Positions 1-8,176 of a stretch of 64,000 bases of DNA are shown here, one piece after another; position 1 is the first letter of the stretch; every line of letters begins with the position of its first letter. Origin of the DNA: Miltoncostaea sp963703045 (lineage in GTDB: Bacteria > Actinomycetota > Thermoleophilia > Miltoncostaeales > Miltoncostaeaceae); NCBI GenBank assembly GCA_963703045.1, contig OY969782.1, positions 1,984,001 to 2,048,000 on the forward strand, written 5' to 3'. The position numbers and the translations under genes are program-made. Below the pieces are notes generated by a model, which saw nothing but the letters and a program-made list of their open reading frames with translations, was not told where the DNA came from and did no database searches.

Positions 1-93
1 ACGGCCGACAACCTGCCGCCCCGCCGCTCGACGGTGCCGACGCGCATCGTCGGCCCGAAGCCGGTGGCCCGCACCGGGGGCGTGACCGGCTGA
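1..93 (+). CDS. 3' end of an upstream gene (partial, unknown)
   Basis: Reading frame 1 is open from the first base to a TGA at 91-93 and codes a 30-residue tail rich in Pro, Arg and Thr, ending RTGGVTG. The TGA overlaps the ATG of the next gene in an ATGA arrangement, the junction style used throughout this window, which supports it as the end of a real co-transcribed gene. Too little is present to name a product. Confidence 0.5.
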   Translation, partial: TADNLPPRRSTVPTRIVGPKPVARTGGVTG

Positions 94-869
94 TGACGGG
101 GCACCGACCGCGACCGGCGTCCCACTGGGGCGCCGGCGCCCTGGTCGGCTGCGCCCTGGCGGTCGCCGCCGCCGGCGCGTCCGCCGCCCCTCCCGCGAGC
201 CCGGCCACGCAGACCGCGACCGCGGCGGCACCGATCGCGAGCCGGCCGACGACCCGCGAGGCGTGGACCGCCCGCGTGGTGATCCCGGTGCACACCCGCT
301 CGGCGCCGCGCGCGTCGGCCCGCCGCACCGCGAAGCTCGCGGCCGTCGCGCCCTACAACAGCGGGCCGCACGTGCTCCTCGTGCTCGCCGCCCGCACCAC
401 CGAGACCGGCGTCTGGTACCGCCTGCGGCTCAACTCGCGCCCCAACACGGCCGCCGGGTGGGTGCCGGCGGAGGCCGTGCGGGTGACGCGGACGCCCTAC
501 CGCATCGCGGTGCGCCTCGGCGCCCGGACGCTCGAGCTCTACCGCTCGGGCCGTCGTATCGGACGGTGGAGCGTGGCGGTGGGCACCGCGCGCAACCCGA
601 CGCCCATGGGCCGGTTCGCCGTGAGCGAGGTGGTGAAGCAGGAGCGGCCGTCGGGGTTCTTCGGCACGTACATCATCACGCTGACCGCCCACTCCGAGCG
701 GCTGTCGGACTTCGACGGCGGCGACGGCCGGGTCGCCCTGCACGGCACGAACCTGCCCGGCCTGCTCGGGCAGGCGGTCAGCCACGGCTGCGTGCGACTC
801 GGCAACGCGGTCGCCACGCGCCTCGGGCGCGCCGTCCCTCCTGGCACCCCGGTCAACGTCCTGCGCTGA
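93..869 (+). CDS. Secreted L,D-transpeptidase (YkuD domain)
   Basis: Predicted exported L,D-transpeptidase of 258 residues, the enzyme class that makes 3-3 cross-links in peptidoglycan or attaches proteins to it outside the membrane. The N-terminus is a signal-type sequence (Arg-containing start, then an Ala/Gly/Val core to about residue 32). Residues about 60-130 look like an SH3b-type wall-binding module (VPVHTRSAPR-like start, ending GWVPAEAVRV). The YkuD domain follows from about 133. It keeps the HGT motif (ALHGTNLPG) and the active-site block SHGCVRLG, with the catalytic Cys at residue 233 and its His partner at 231. The ATG overlaps the TGA of the upstream gene, so it probably lies in an operon that begins outside the window. 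Length is normal for a small actinobacterial member. The specific cross-link made cannot be told from sequence. Confidence 0.9.
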   Translation: MTGHRPRPASHWGAGALVGCALAVAAAGASAAPPASPATQTATAAAPIASRPTTREAWTARVVIPVHTRSAPRASARRTAKLAAVAPYNSGPHVLLVLAARTTETGVWYRLRLNSRPNTAAGWVPAEAVRVTRTPYRIAVRLGARTLELYRSGRRIGRWSVAVGTARNPTPMGRFAVSEVVKQERPSGFFGTYIITLTAHSERLSDFDGGDGRVALHGTNLPGLLGQAVSHGCVRLGNAVATRLGRAVPPGTPVNVLR

Positions 870-1433
870 CCCCCGGCGGGGCGGGCCGGCGCCGGCCGGC
901 CTCCGCGGACCACTCGCCGGCCCCGGTCGGGGTCGGGCCCGGGCCGGAGGCCCATCCGGCGGCGCCCCGTCGAGCCAGCGGCCCTCCCGGAACCAGCGCC
1001 GCATCGTGCGCGCGCTCGGAGGCCGGTCCGCGCCGCCCGCCGCGCGGGCGCGGAGGCGCGCGATCACCGGCTCCGGCGCCTCCCCCCGCGCGAAGGCGGC
1101 CTCGGCCTCCTCCCGCAGGAGCGGCCACGCGTACGACCCCGGCCGCCTTCGCGCCGCCGGCAGGGCCGACAGCCGCGCCCGATGGATGTCGAGCGCGCGC
1201 GCCCGCGACGCCGTGAGGCACCCCGACGCGCGCCACACGTGCATGAGCGACGCCACGAGATCGCGCCCCGCCCGCCGCGTCAGGAACTCCGCCGACCGAT
1301 GCGCCTCGCACAGCCACACCCGGACACCGCAGGCGAGATGCAACTCGGCGCGCGGACCGGACCCGGCCCCCACGCAGATCGCACACGGCGGTAGGGATCC
1401 CAGTCGTTCACCCTTGTAGAGGCTGCGCGCCAT
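870..1433 (-). CDS. Hypothetical protein with zinc-ribbon-like N-terminus (3' end unresolved)
   Basis: From an ATG at 1433 this frame reads MARSLYKGERLGSLPPCAIC and continues with a Cys-x2-Cys (about residues 26-29), a second Cys-x2-His (VWLCEAH, about 51-54) and a helical stretch with RRAGRDLVASLMHVW. That layout suggests a small zinc-binding fold. Further on, SARTMRRWFREGRWLDG resembles a DNA-binding helix. I believe it is real because residue composition is protein-like, unlike the Arg/Pro-rich shadows in the other frames. No stop codon occurs in this frame before the convergent L,D-transpeptidase gene, and the frame appears to stay open through it antisense, so the end given is only where the neighbour stops. 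A small indel near the C-terminus is possible: an adjacent frame stops at 853. Function unknown; it may be a regulator. Confidence 0.5.
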
Positions 1434-1516
1434 GGACGGAGAGTGGCACCGGCCCGGACGTCCGGGTTGCGCCGATGGTGTCGGGCCTGATCCGTCCCCG
1501 TCTCCTCTGGTGACGC

Positions 1517-1806
1517 AATTGGACCCCGCACGTCGGCCTGATCGGCCACCGAGGCGGCACGGGCCCCGGCGTTCTCGGCCACCGGCGAGTCTCCGCGCAA
1601 TCGGACCACGCGCGTCGGTCCACTTGGCCACCGAGGCGACACGGGACCCGGTCCCGGCCCCGGGCGATCCCTCGCACGCACTTGGACCTCGCGCGTCGGT
1701 CCAATTGGCCCCCGAGGCGACGCCGCGACGGCGGGTCGGAGTCCGATCACCCCCCGTCCAAGTGGACCTCGCGCGTCGGTCCAATTGGCCACCGAGGCGA
1801 CACAGG
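1517..1806. repeat. Four imperfect ~45-bp intergenic repeats with ~81-bp period
   Basis: Between the gene starting at 1433 and glcF, the 525-base gap (1434-1958) has no convincing gene. It holds four related units whose shared GGACC starts lie at 1521, 1603, 1684 and 1764, giving spacings of 82, 81 and 80 bases. The core reads GGACCTCGCGCGTCGGTCC, followed by AATTGGCCACCGAGGCGAC. Units 2-4 have GGACC facing GGTCC around a 9-base loop (extended to TTGGACC/GGTCCAA in unit 3), so each could fold as a hairpin. The first unit is the most diverged. The period changes frame, so this is not a repeated peptide. Sequences between units are unrelated. Confidence 0.8.
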
Positions 1807-1958
1807 CCCCCGGAGGACGGGTCGCACCCAACGCCGGGCCGCTACGGACGCCCTCGCGCCGGCCACGCCGACATCCGGGCGCCGCCCGCCGCCCGCCGCC
1901 CCCGCCCGCATGCCGGCGAGGGTTCGCCGCCCAACCGCCGACCGCGCGTCCGGCGGGG

Positions 1959-3161
1959 TCACCCCTCCGGCGAGAGGAGCTCCGCCGGGTGTGCGACGCG
2001 CACCGGGGCGTCGATCTCGCGGAGTCCCGCGGCGATCTGGATCGCGCAGCCGGGGTTCGCCACGGCGACGACCGGGGCGCCGGTGGCGGCGATCGCCTCG
2101 GCCTTCTGGCGCCGGAGCTGCGCCGACATCTCCGGCTGGAGCACGCTGTAGAGCCCCGCGGCGCCGCAGCAGCGGCCGCCGTCGCCGAGCTCGGCGCAGT
2201 CGGCGCCCGCGCCGCGCAGCATGGCCCGGGGCTCCAACCGCTGCGCGTGCAGGTGATGGCAGGCGTCGTGCACGGCCACCCGGCCGAGCCCGCGGTCGCG
2301 CGGGGGCGGGGTGAGCTCGATGAGGTCGCGGGTGCGCGCGGCGACCCGCTCGGCGCGCGCGGCCCACGCGGGGTCGTCGGCGAGCAGCTCGCCATAGGTC
2401 TTGATGTGCGCGCTGCACCCCGACGCGTTGACCACCACCAGCTCGGCGTCCTCCATCTCGGCGATGCGCGCGCGGGCCATGGCGCGCGCCGCGGCGGGCT
2501 GCCCGTAGTGCATCGCCAGGGCGCCGCAGCACCCGCCCTCGCGCGTGCGCTCGGCGCGGAAGCCCGAGTCGGCGACCACCCGCATGGTGGCCCGCTGGGT
2601 GGGGCGGAACGCGACGTCCATCACGCAGCCGGCGAGCACCCGGGCGCGCGGTCCCTCGCCGAGCGCGCGCGGCACCGGCCTGCGCAGCTCGCGCAGGCTG
2701 ACCGGCGGGGTCGAGGCGCGCTGGGAGGCGGGGGCCAGGCGGTCGAGGCGCAGCGCGCGCGCCACGCCCAGCAGCCACCCCGCCGCCATCACCAGGCGCG
2801 GGCGCGGCAGCACGCCCGCCAGGCCGAGACGGCGCAGGCCCCGCGCACGGACGTCGCGGGTCGGCTCCGCCTGCGCGCGGGCCGCCTCGATCATGCGGCC
2901 GAACGGCACGCCGCTGGGGCAGGCGGCCTCGCAGGCCCGGCACGCCAGGCACTCGTCCATCATCGTGGTGAACGACGCGTCGACCTCGGCGAGCCCTTCG
3001 TCGACGGCGCGCATGGCGGCGATGCGGCCGCGGGGCGAGGCCGTCTCGCGACCGGTCAGCCGGAAGGTCGGGCAGTGCGGCAGGCAGAGCCCGCAGGCCA
3101 CGCAGCTGACGATGTCCTCCTCGGCCGGCGCCGGCCGGCGCGGATCCCAGTTCGCGCTCAC
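1959..3161 (-). CDS. glcF: Glycolate oxidase iron-sulfur subunit GlcF
   Basis: About 400 residues. It is the electron-transfer subunit of glycolate dehydrogenase, which oxidises glycolate to glyoxylate at the membrane and passes electrons to the quinone pool. Two ferredoxin-type 4Fe-4S motifs lie near the N-terminus (CVACGLCLPHCP and CLACRACEAACP). They are followed by two cysteine-rich CCG domains (EGGCCGAL and DGGRCCGAAG, with the partner segments NASGCSAHIK and NPGCAIQ). The start is the GTG at 3161, which overlaps the stop of glcE (GTGA). The open frame runs much further upstream, but only the part after this GTG matches the family. It is last in the glcD-glcE-glcF run, and downstream is the repeat-bearing gap. 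A (S)-2-hydroxy-acid or lactate substrate is possible, since these families overlap. Confidence 0.9.
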   Translation of the reverse strand: MSANWDPRRPAPAEEDIVSCVACGLCLPHCPTFRLTGRETASPRGRIAAMRAVDEGLAEVDASFTTMMDECLACRACEAACPSGVPFGRMIEAARAQAEPTRDVRARGLRRLGLAGVLPRPRLVMAAGWLLGVARALRLDRLAPASQRASTPPVSLRELRRPVPRALGEGPRARVLAGCVMDVAFRPTQRATMRVVADSGFRAERTREGGCCGALAMHYGQPAAARAMARARIAEMEDAELVVVNASGCSAHIKTYGELLADDPAWAARAERVAARTRDLIELTPPPRDRGLGRVAVHDACHHLHAQRLEPRAMLRGAGADCAELGDGGRCCGAAGLYSVLQPEMSAQLRRQKAEAIAATGAPVVAVANPGCAIQIAAGLREIDAPVRVAHPAELLSPEG

Positions 3162-4204
3162 GCCCACGGCACCAACCTGCCGTTGAGGACCGCGGCGGGG
3201 TCGAAGGCCTCGCGCAGGCGGCGCATCAGCGCGAGGCCGGGTTGCGCGGGGCCCCACGGGTCGGCGCGCAGGGCGTCCGCACCGTCGAGCACGCTCGCGT
3301 GACCCCCGAGGCCGATCGCCCACGTCCGCACGCGCGCCACCTCGGACGCGTCGGCCACCGCCACGAGGCAGGTGCCCACCCCCATGCGCGCCTCGTAGGG
3401 GAGGCCCTCGGCCTCCAGGCGCCGCGCCAGGTCGGCCAGCCGCGGGGGCGGCACCCCGGCCTCGACCAGGCCGGCGCCCCGGGGGGCGGGCGGCTCCCCG
3501 GCCGGCTCGGTGCCCGCCGGCGGGCGCACGTCGTCGGGCGGCCCGGCCATCTCCACGTCGATGCGCCCGGGCGTGAGGATGATCGCGGTCGGCCGCTCCG
3601 GCCCCCCGAGCAGGGACCGGGCCGCCGCCAGGCGGTCGTCGAGCGGCCCGGTGGCGCCGAACCAGCCGCGCGCCACCGGCAGCGGCCAGAGCTTGAGGGT
3701 GACCTGCACGATCACGCCGAGCGTCCCGTGCGCGCCGACGGCGAGGCGGGGGATGTCGAAGCCCGAGACGCCCTTGACCGTGCGGCCGCCCGCCGTCACC
3801 AGGCGCCCGTCGCCGGTCGCCACCACGATCTGCAGCACCGAGTCGCGCACGGCGCCCGACCGCAGCCGCCGCCGGCCGCTCGACCCGGTCGCGAGGATGC
3901 CTCCCACGGTCGAGCCGGGCCGCACGTCGGCCTGGGGCCACTCCTGGCCGGCGCTCGCCGCCACCTCGGCGAGCGCGGTGGCGGCGAGCCCGGCCTCGAC
4001 GGTGATCGTCAGGTCCCCCGGCTCGTGCGCGACCACCCGCCGCAGGCCGCCGGTGCGCAGCTCGAGATCACCTGCCGGGCCGGGCCGGCCGCGGCGCGAG
4101 CGGGTGCCACCTCCGACCACGTCGATCGACCGTCGTGCGGCCGTGGCGTCGCGCAGGACCGCGGCGAGCTCGTCCGCCGAGGCCGGGGTGAGCACCGCGC
4201 TCAC
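3158..4204 (-). CDS. glcE: Glycolate oxidase FAD-binding subunit GlcE
   Basis: 348 residues, with a FAD_binding_4 (PCMH-type) domain in the first half. The segment RPGSTVGGILATGSSGRRR and the following GGRTVKGVSGFDIPRL block are the usual FAD contacts of GlcE. The C-terminal half is a shorter FAD-oxidase C-like region ending FDPAAVLNGRLVPWA, the typical end of this family. The GTG start at 4204 overlaps the glcD stop and the gene's own TGA overlaps the glcF start, so the three subunits are translationally coupled. GlcE pairs with GlcD in the glycolate dehydrogenase complex. A mid-region rich in Pro/Ala/Glu (about residues 215-240) looks like an inserted linker. Confidence 0.88.
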   Translation of the reverse strand: MSAVLTPASADELAAVLRDATAARRSIDVVGGGTRSRRGRPGPAGDLELRTGGLRRVVAHEPGDLTITVEAGLAATALAEVAASAGQEWPQADVRPGSTVGGILATGSSGRRRLRSGAVRDSVLQIVVATGDGRLVTAGGRTVKGVSGFDIPRLAVGAHGTLGVIVQVTLKLWPLPVARGWFGATGPLDDRLAAARSLLGGPERPTAIILTPGRIDVEMAGPPDDVRPPAGTEPAGEPPAPRGAGLVEAGVPPPRLADLARRLEAEGLPYEARMGVGTCLVAVADASEVARVRTWAIGLGGHASVLDGADALRADPWGPAQPGLALMRRLREAFDPAAVLNGRLVPWA

Positions 4205-5649
4205 AGCCAGGTGCCGGGCGGCAGCGATCCGGCGTCGAGCACGAGCTCGCCGCAGCGACTGCCGAGGGGGAGCACCTTCGCGGGGTTCATCCGCCCCTCG
4301 GGGTCGAAGGCGTCGCGGGCGCGCGCCTGGGCGTCGAGATCGACCGCGCTGAAGGTGAGCGGCATGAAGTCGCGCTTCTCCAGCCCGATGCCGTGCTCGC
4401 CCGAGAGCACGCCACCGACCGCCACGCAGGCCTCGATGATCGCCGTGCCGGCCCGGTGCACTCGCTCGACCTGCGCCGCGTCGCGACGGTCGAAGGCGAT
4501 CAGGGGGTGCAGGTTGCCGTCGCCGGCGTGGAACACGTTCATGATCACGAGGTCGTGCTCGGCGGCGATGGCCTCGATGCGCTCGAGCACCTCGACCAGG
4601 CGGGTCCGCGGCACGACGCAGTCGTGGAGGTAGTAGTTCGGCGCGACCCGCGCCACCGCCCCGAACGCGCTCTTGCGCGCCTTCCAGAAGAGCGCCCGCT
4701 CGGCCTCGTCGCGGGCGATCCTCACCCGGCCGGCGCCGGTGCGGGCGCCCACCTGCTCGACCACCGCCACGTGCGCGGCGACCTCGGCGGGCGTCCCGTT
4801 GACCTCGACGAGCAGGATCGCCGCCGCGTCGACCGGAAGGTCGGCGTGCACGAACGCCTCGACGGCGATCGTCATGGTCTGGTCCATCATCTCCATCGCG
4901 GCGGGTATCACCCCGGCTCCGATGATGTCGCCCACGGCCTCGCCGGCGGCTCTCACGGTCGGGAAGTCGAGGAGCATGGTGCGCACCGCCGCCGGCGTGC
5001 GGGTCAGGCGCACCGTCACCTCGGTGACCACACCGAGGGTGCCCTCGCCCCCCACCACGAACCCCCGCAGGTCGTAGCCGGGCGGGTCGGGGGCGGTGCC
5101 CCCGAGGCGCAGCACCTCGCCGTCGGCGAGGACGAGCTCCATGCCGAGCACGTGCTGCGCGGTCACGCCGGAGGCGAGGCAATGGGGTCCGCCCGCGTTG
5201 GTCGCGACGTTGCCCCCGATCGAGCACGCCTGCTGGCTCGACGGGTCGGGCGCGTAGTGCAGCCCGAGGTGGCGGACCGCGGTCGAGAGATCGAGGTTGA
5301 GCACCCCCGGCTGCACCCGTGCGCACGGCACCTCGGGGTCGATCTCGAGGATCGCCCCCATCCGGGCGACCGAGAGCACGATCGCGCCGTCGAGCGGTAC
5401 CGCCCCGCCGCAGAGGCCGGTGCCCGAGCCGCGCGGCACCACGGCCAGGTCCAGCTCGCCGGCCAGCCGCACGCAGGCGACGACCTCGTCGGTCGTCTCG
5501 GGCAGCACGACCAGCCCGCAGTCCCCCTCGGCGATCGACCCGTCGCGCGCGTAGAGGCGGCGCTCGAGCGGGTGGTCGATCACCCTGGCGGGATCGAGCA
5601 ACCGCTCGAAGCGCTCTCTCACCGTCGATACCCGAGCCGTCGCCACCAC
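4201..5649 (-). CDS. glcD: Glycolate oxidase catalytic FAD subunit GlcD
   Basis: 482 residues, the FAD-linked catalytic subunit. FAD_binding_4 signatures are clear: LAVVPRGSGTGLCGGAVP, then SIGGNVATNAGGPHCLASG and FVVGGEGTLGVVTEVTVRL. The FAD-oxidase C domain holds the metal/substrate-site histidines in NVFHAGDGNLHPLI and the C-terminal GEHGIGLEKRDFM motif. The start is a GTG at 5649; nothing extends the homology further. It is the first gene of the glcDEF run, preceded on the same strand by the HemY-like gene 44 bases upstream. Closely related enzymes oxidise D-lactate or D-2-hydroxyglutarate, but the neighbouring GlcE and GlcF make glycolate the best guess. Confidence 0.92.
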   Translation of the reverse strand: MVATARVSTVRERFERLLDPARVIDHPLERRLYARDGSIAEGDCGLVVLPETTDEVVACVRLAGELDLAVVPRGSGTGLCGGAVPLDGAIVLSVARMGAILEIDPEVPCARVQPGVLNLDLSTAVRHLGLHYAPDPSSQQACSIGGNVATNAGGPHCLASGVTAQHVLGMELVLADGEVLRLGGTAPDPPGYDLRGFVVGGEGTLGVVTEVTVRLTRTPAAVRTMLLDFPTVRAAGEAVGDIIGAGVIPAAMEMMDQTMTIAVEAFVHADLPVDAAAILLVEVNGTPAEVAAHVAVVEQVGARTGAGRVRIARDEAERALFWKARKSAFGAVARVAPNYYLHDCVVPRTRLVEVLERIEAIAAEHDLVIMNVFHAGDGNLHPLIAFDRRDAAQVERVHRAGTAIIEACVAVGGVLSGEHGIGLEKRDFMPLTFSAVDLDAQARARDAFDPEGRMNPAKVLPLGSRCGELVLDAGSLPPGTWL

Positions 5650-5693
5650 CGCGAGGCTATCTCACCCGGCGCGCCCGTCCGTCCCCGCCGTCA

Positions 5694-6965
5694 TCACGAG
5701 ATGGGCGGCATGGCGGCCGGCGGGAGGGAGGCGGTCCGCGCGCCGCCGAGGATCGCCGCCGCGGCGCGCTCGCCCGCCTCGATGGCCTCGATCACCGCGG
5801 CCCCCGGGGCGAGGTGCAGCCCCTCCAGATCCGAGAGCCACAGCGCCGGCGCGCGCACCGCGGGGATCTGCCCGATGTCGGCCACCGGGTAGGCCCGCGG
5901 CAGGCGCAGCACCTCGACCAGACGGGCGGCGGCGGGGTCGTCGAGCAGGCCGAGCGGCGACGCCAGGGCCTCCGCGCAGGCGCGGGCGAGGGCGTCGTCG
6001 TCGAGCGACCACACCGGGTCGTCGGGAGCGGCCTGGCAGTAGCACTCCATCCCGACCACGGTGCGTCCGCGCGGAGCCGCGCCCGCGCTCCAGTTGGCGG
6101 GCTCGAAGAGCCGGGCGAAGGGCACGGCCGGGTCGTCGACCTGGATCCACGGCTCGCGCGTCAGACGATCCCGGTCGAGGGCCATGTAGACGATGCAGAC
6201 GGCCCGCATGCGCACGGTGCGGGTCGTCGCGCCGGGCGGCGCCGGCCGCAGCAGGCGGGCGGCCGCGCCCGCCGGCATCGCCACGACGGCCTGCCGCACG
6301 GCGACGCGCTCGGGTCCCGACGGTCCACCGAGCCGCACCGCCGCGAGCCGACCCTCGGGCACCTCGATGGTCTCGACCGGAGTCCCCAGCCGGACGTCCG
6401 CCCCCGCCTCGGCCGCGGCCCGGGTCATCGCGTCCATCAGCCGCCCGATGCCGCCGGCCGGGAAGTCGAACCCGTCCGGCGCCGCCTGGTCCTCGAGCAA
6501 CCGCCGGGCCCGGTCGGCGGGGATGCGCTCCAGCGGGACGCCGTCGATCTTCTCGAGGTACGGCCGCATCGCGTCGTCGACGAATGGGCCGCCGAAGCGC
6601 GCCCCCAGCTCGCCGTACGCGCTGCCGTCGGGCGCCACGCGCTCCTCGGTCCGGGACGGGCGCTGGTCGAGGTAGCGGCCGCGGGTGACCACGCCCCCGC
6701 GCACGCACGACACGGGGCGGTTGACCCAGAGCAGGTCGTCGCCGACGAGCTCGCGCAGCCAGTCCCTGCGCTCGCCGTCGCGGACGAACGGGATGTGGCC
6801 GCCCACGTCGTAGGCGAACCCGTCGCGGCGCCGGGTGACGCACAGCCCACCGGGCTCGGGCGCGGCGTCGACCAACATGACGCGGGCGCCGGCGCGCGCG
6901 AGCGCCAGCGCCGCGCCGAGGCCCGCCGGTCCCGCCCCGAGCGTCACCGCGTCGAGTTCCCTCAC
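5694..6965 (-). CDS. FAD-dependent amine-oxidase/HemY-like oxidoreductase
   Basis: About 423 residues with an N-terminal Rossmann FAD motif (LGAGPAGLGAALALARAG) and the acidic end of the second strand (LVDAAPEPGGLC), then GYDVGGH-like GFAYDVGGHIPF. The C-terminal FAD segment is present (LWLSDLEGLHLAPGAAVIEAIEAGERAA collapsed around APGAAVIEAIEAG). The family includes protoporphyrinogen oxidases, UDP-galactopyranose mutases and carotenoid desaturase-like enzymes, and I cannot choose between them. The nearby ctaB, hemA and hemC make a porphyrin role tempting but unproven. The frame is open to a GTG at 7004; I prefer the GTG at 6965 because the FAD fold starts right after it. It is transcribed away from the small membrane gene at 7052. 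Confidence 0.75.
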   Translation of the reverse strand: MRELDAVTLGAGPAGLGAALALARAGARVMLVDAAPEPGGLCVTRRRDGFAYDVGGHIPFVRDGERRDWLRELVGDDLLWVNRPVSCVRGGVVTRGRYLDQRPSRTEERVAPDGSAYGELGARFGGPFVDDAMRPYLEKIDGVPLERIPADRARRLLEDQAAPDGFDFPAGGIGRLMDAMTRAAAEAGADVRLGTPVETIEVPEGRLAAVRLGGPSGPERVAVRQAVVAMPAGAAARLLRPAPPGATTRTVRMRAVCIVYMALDRDRLTREPWIQVDDPAVPFARLFEPANWSAGAAPRGRTVVGMECYCQAAPDDPVWSLDDDALARACAEALASPLGLLDDPAAARLVEVLRLPRAYPVADIGQIPAVRAPALWLSDLEGLHLAPGAAVIEAIEAGERAAAAILGGARTASLPPAAMPPIS

Positions 6966-7050
6966 GTCACCTACATCAGCCGACCGGACCCGCCGCGTCA
7001 ACACGGTGCGGACGGTACGACCGTCAGGAGCCGGTCCGGCGGAGCTGGGC

Positions 7051-7056
7051 TATGCT
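7051..7056 (+). promoter_or_regulatory. Putative -10 box (TATGCT) for the ctaB leader gene
   Basis: TATGCT lies 10 bases before an in-frame GTG at 7067. The ATG at 7052 is embedded in this box, so if it is the real -10 element, translation must start downstream, at 7067. The pattern matches other short-leader or leaderless starts in the window. Confidence 0.4.
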
Positions 7057-7273
7057 CGCGGGCGGTGTGGGAGCGGACGACACGTCGGTGAGGCTGATCG
7101 CGCTGCTGATCGCGGGCCTCCTCGTCGTACCCGCGACGCTGCTGCTGGCATGGCCCCGACGGGGCGGCGACCCGGCCGCCGAGGGCCCCCGCCGCCGCCC
7201 CCTCGACCTGATCTGGGCGGCGGTCCCGGTGGTGCTGCTGGCCGTCCTGGCCACGTTCTCCGCCACCGCGTGA
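7052..7273 (+). CDS. Small two-TM membrane protein resembling the CoxII transmembrane region
   Basis: A 73-residue protein with two hydrophobic segments, LIALLIAGLLVVPATLLLAW and a second one beginning LDLIWAAVPVVLLAVLA. The second resembles helix 2 of cytochrome oxidase subunit II, and the real CtaC in this window has EVIWTVVPAVLLAIVAVW at the same place. There is no CuA domain. Its TGA overlaps the GTG of ctaB, so the two are coupled. The start could be the ATG at 7052 or, more likely, the in-frame GTG at 7067, because a TATGCT promoter box covers the ATG. It may be an oxidase assembly or accessory protein, or a relic of a CoxII duplicate; I do not recognise a named family. Confidence 0.65.
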   Translation: MLAGGVGADDTSVRLIALLIAGLLVVPATLLLAWPRRGGDPAAEGPRRRPLDLIWAAVPVVLLAVLATFSATA

Positions 7274-8166
7274 CGACCCGCGCCGTCCCCGCGGACGTCG
7301 CCGCCCGGCCCCTCGGGGTCGTCGGCGACTACGTCCGTCTCACGAAGCCCCGCATCATCTCGCTGCTGCTGGTCACGACCGCGGGCGCGATGTTCGTCGC
7401 CGCGGGCGGCGTGCCGGACGGATGGCTGCTGGCGTGGACGATGGTCGGTGGGTACCTCGCCGCCGGGGGCGCGAACGCGATCAACCACTACATCGACCGC
7501 GACATCGACGGGCGCATGGCCCGCACGACGGAGCGGCCGGTGGTGTCGGGCCGCGTCTCGCCGGCGCGCGCGCTGGCCTTCGGCATCGCGCTCGGCGCCC
7601 TCAGCGCCCTCGTGCTCGGCCTCGCCGCCAACTGGCTGGCCGCCGCGCTCGGGCTCGTGGGCCTCGCCCTCTACGTGGGCGTCTACACCCTCTGGCTCAA
7701 GCGCACCTCGGTCCACAACATCGTGATCGGCGGGTCGGCGGGCGCGGTGCCCCCGCTCGTGGGGTGGGCCGCCGTCACCGGCGACCTCGGCCTGTCGGCC
7801 TGGCTGCTGTTCGCCATCGTCTTCTACTGGACCCCCCCGCACTTCTGGGCGCTCGCGCTCATGCTGGAGCGCGACTACGCCGCCGCGGGCATCCCGATGC
7901 TCCCCGTGGTGCGCGGTGTGGCCGAGACCAAGCGGCAGATCATGCTCTGGAGCCTCGTGATGGTCGGGGTCACCCTGCTGCCGGTGGCATCGGGCGCGGC
8001 GGGCGCGATCTACCTCGTCAGCGCGCTCGTGCTCGGCGCGGTCTTCATCGTGCTCGCGGCGCTGCTGGCGCGCGACCCGGCCATCGGCTGGGCGCGGGCG
8101 ACCTTCCACTACTCGCTGCTCTACCTCGCCCTGATCTTCGTCGCGCTCGTCGTCGACGCCGCGTAG
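7270..8166 (+). CDS. ctaB: Protoheme IX farnesyltransferase CtaB
   Basis: 298 residues, an integral membrane UbiA-superfamily prenyltransferase that converts haem B to haem O by adding a farnesyl group, the first step toward the haem A used by aa3 oxidases. The diagnostic Asp-rich loop NAINHYIDRDIDGRMART is at about residues 70-88, and the second conserved loop contains FYWTPPHFWALAL. About nine transmembrane helices are visible. The GTG start at 7270 overlaps the stop of the small membrane gene; the longer open frame upstream is not coding. The cox structural genes follow 1.4 kb downstream, after an MFS carrier. No ctaA (haem O monooxygenase) is in the window. Confidence 0.93.
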   Translation: MTTRAVPADVAARPLGVVGDYVRLTKPRIISLLLVTTAGAMFVAAGGVPDGWLLAWTMVGGYLAAGGANAINHYIDRDIDGRMARTTERPVVSGRVSPARALAFGIALGALSALVLGLAANWLAAALGLVGLALYVGVYTLWLKRTSVHNIVIGGSAGAVPPLVGWAAVTGDLGLSAWLLFAIVFYWTPPHFWALALMLERDYAAAGIPMLPVVRGVAETKRQIMLWSLVMVGVTLLPVASGAAGAIYLVSALVLGAVFIVLAALLARDPAIGWARATFHYSLLYLALIFVALVVDAA

Positions 8167-8176
8167 GGGGGCCGGG

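Noticed and set aside
1517..1806. CRISPR array: ~45-bp repeats with ~36-bp spacers
   Set aside because: The four units differ at many positions, the period drifts (82, 81, 80), and no cas gene or leader is nearby. Real CRISPR repeats would be almost identical.
5694..6965. Naming the FAD enzyme protoporphyrinogen oxidase HemY
   Set aside because: The FAD motifs fit a wider amine-oxidase/mutase superfamily, and I see no feature that singles out HemY.
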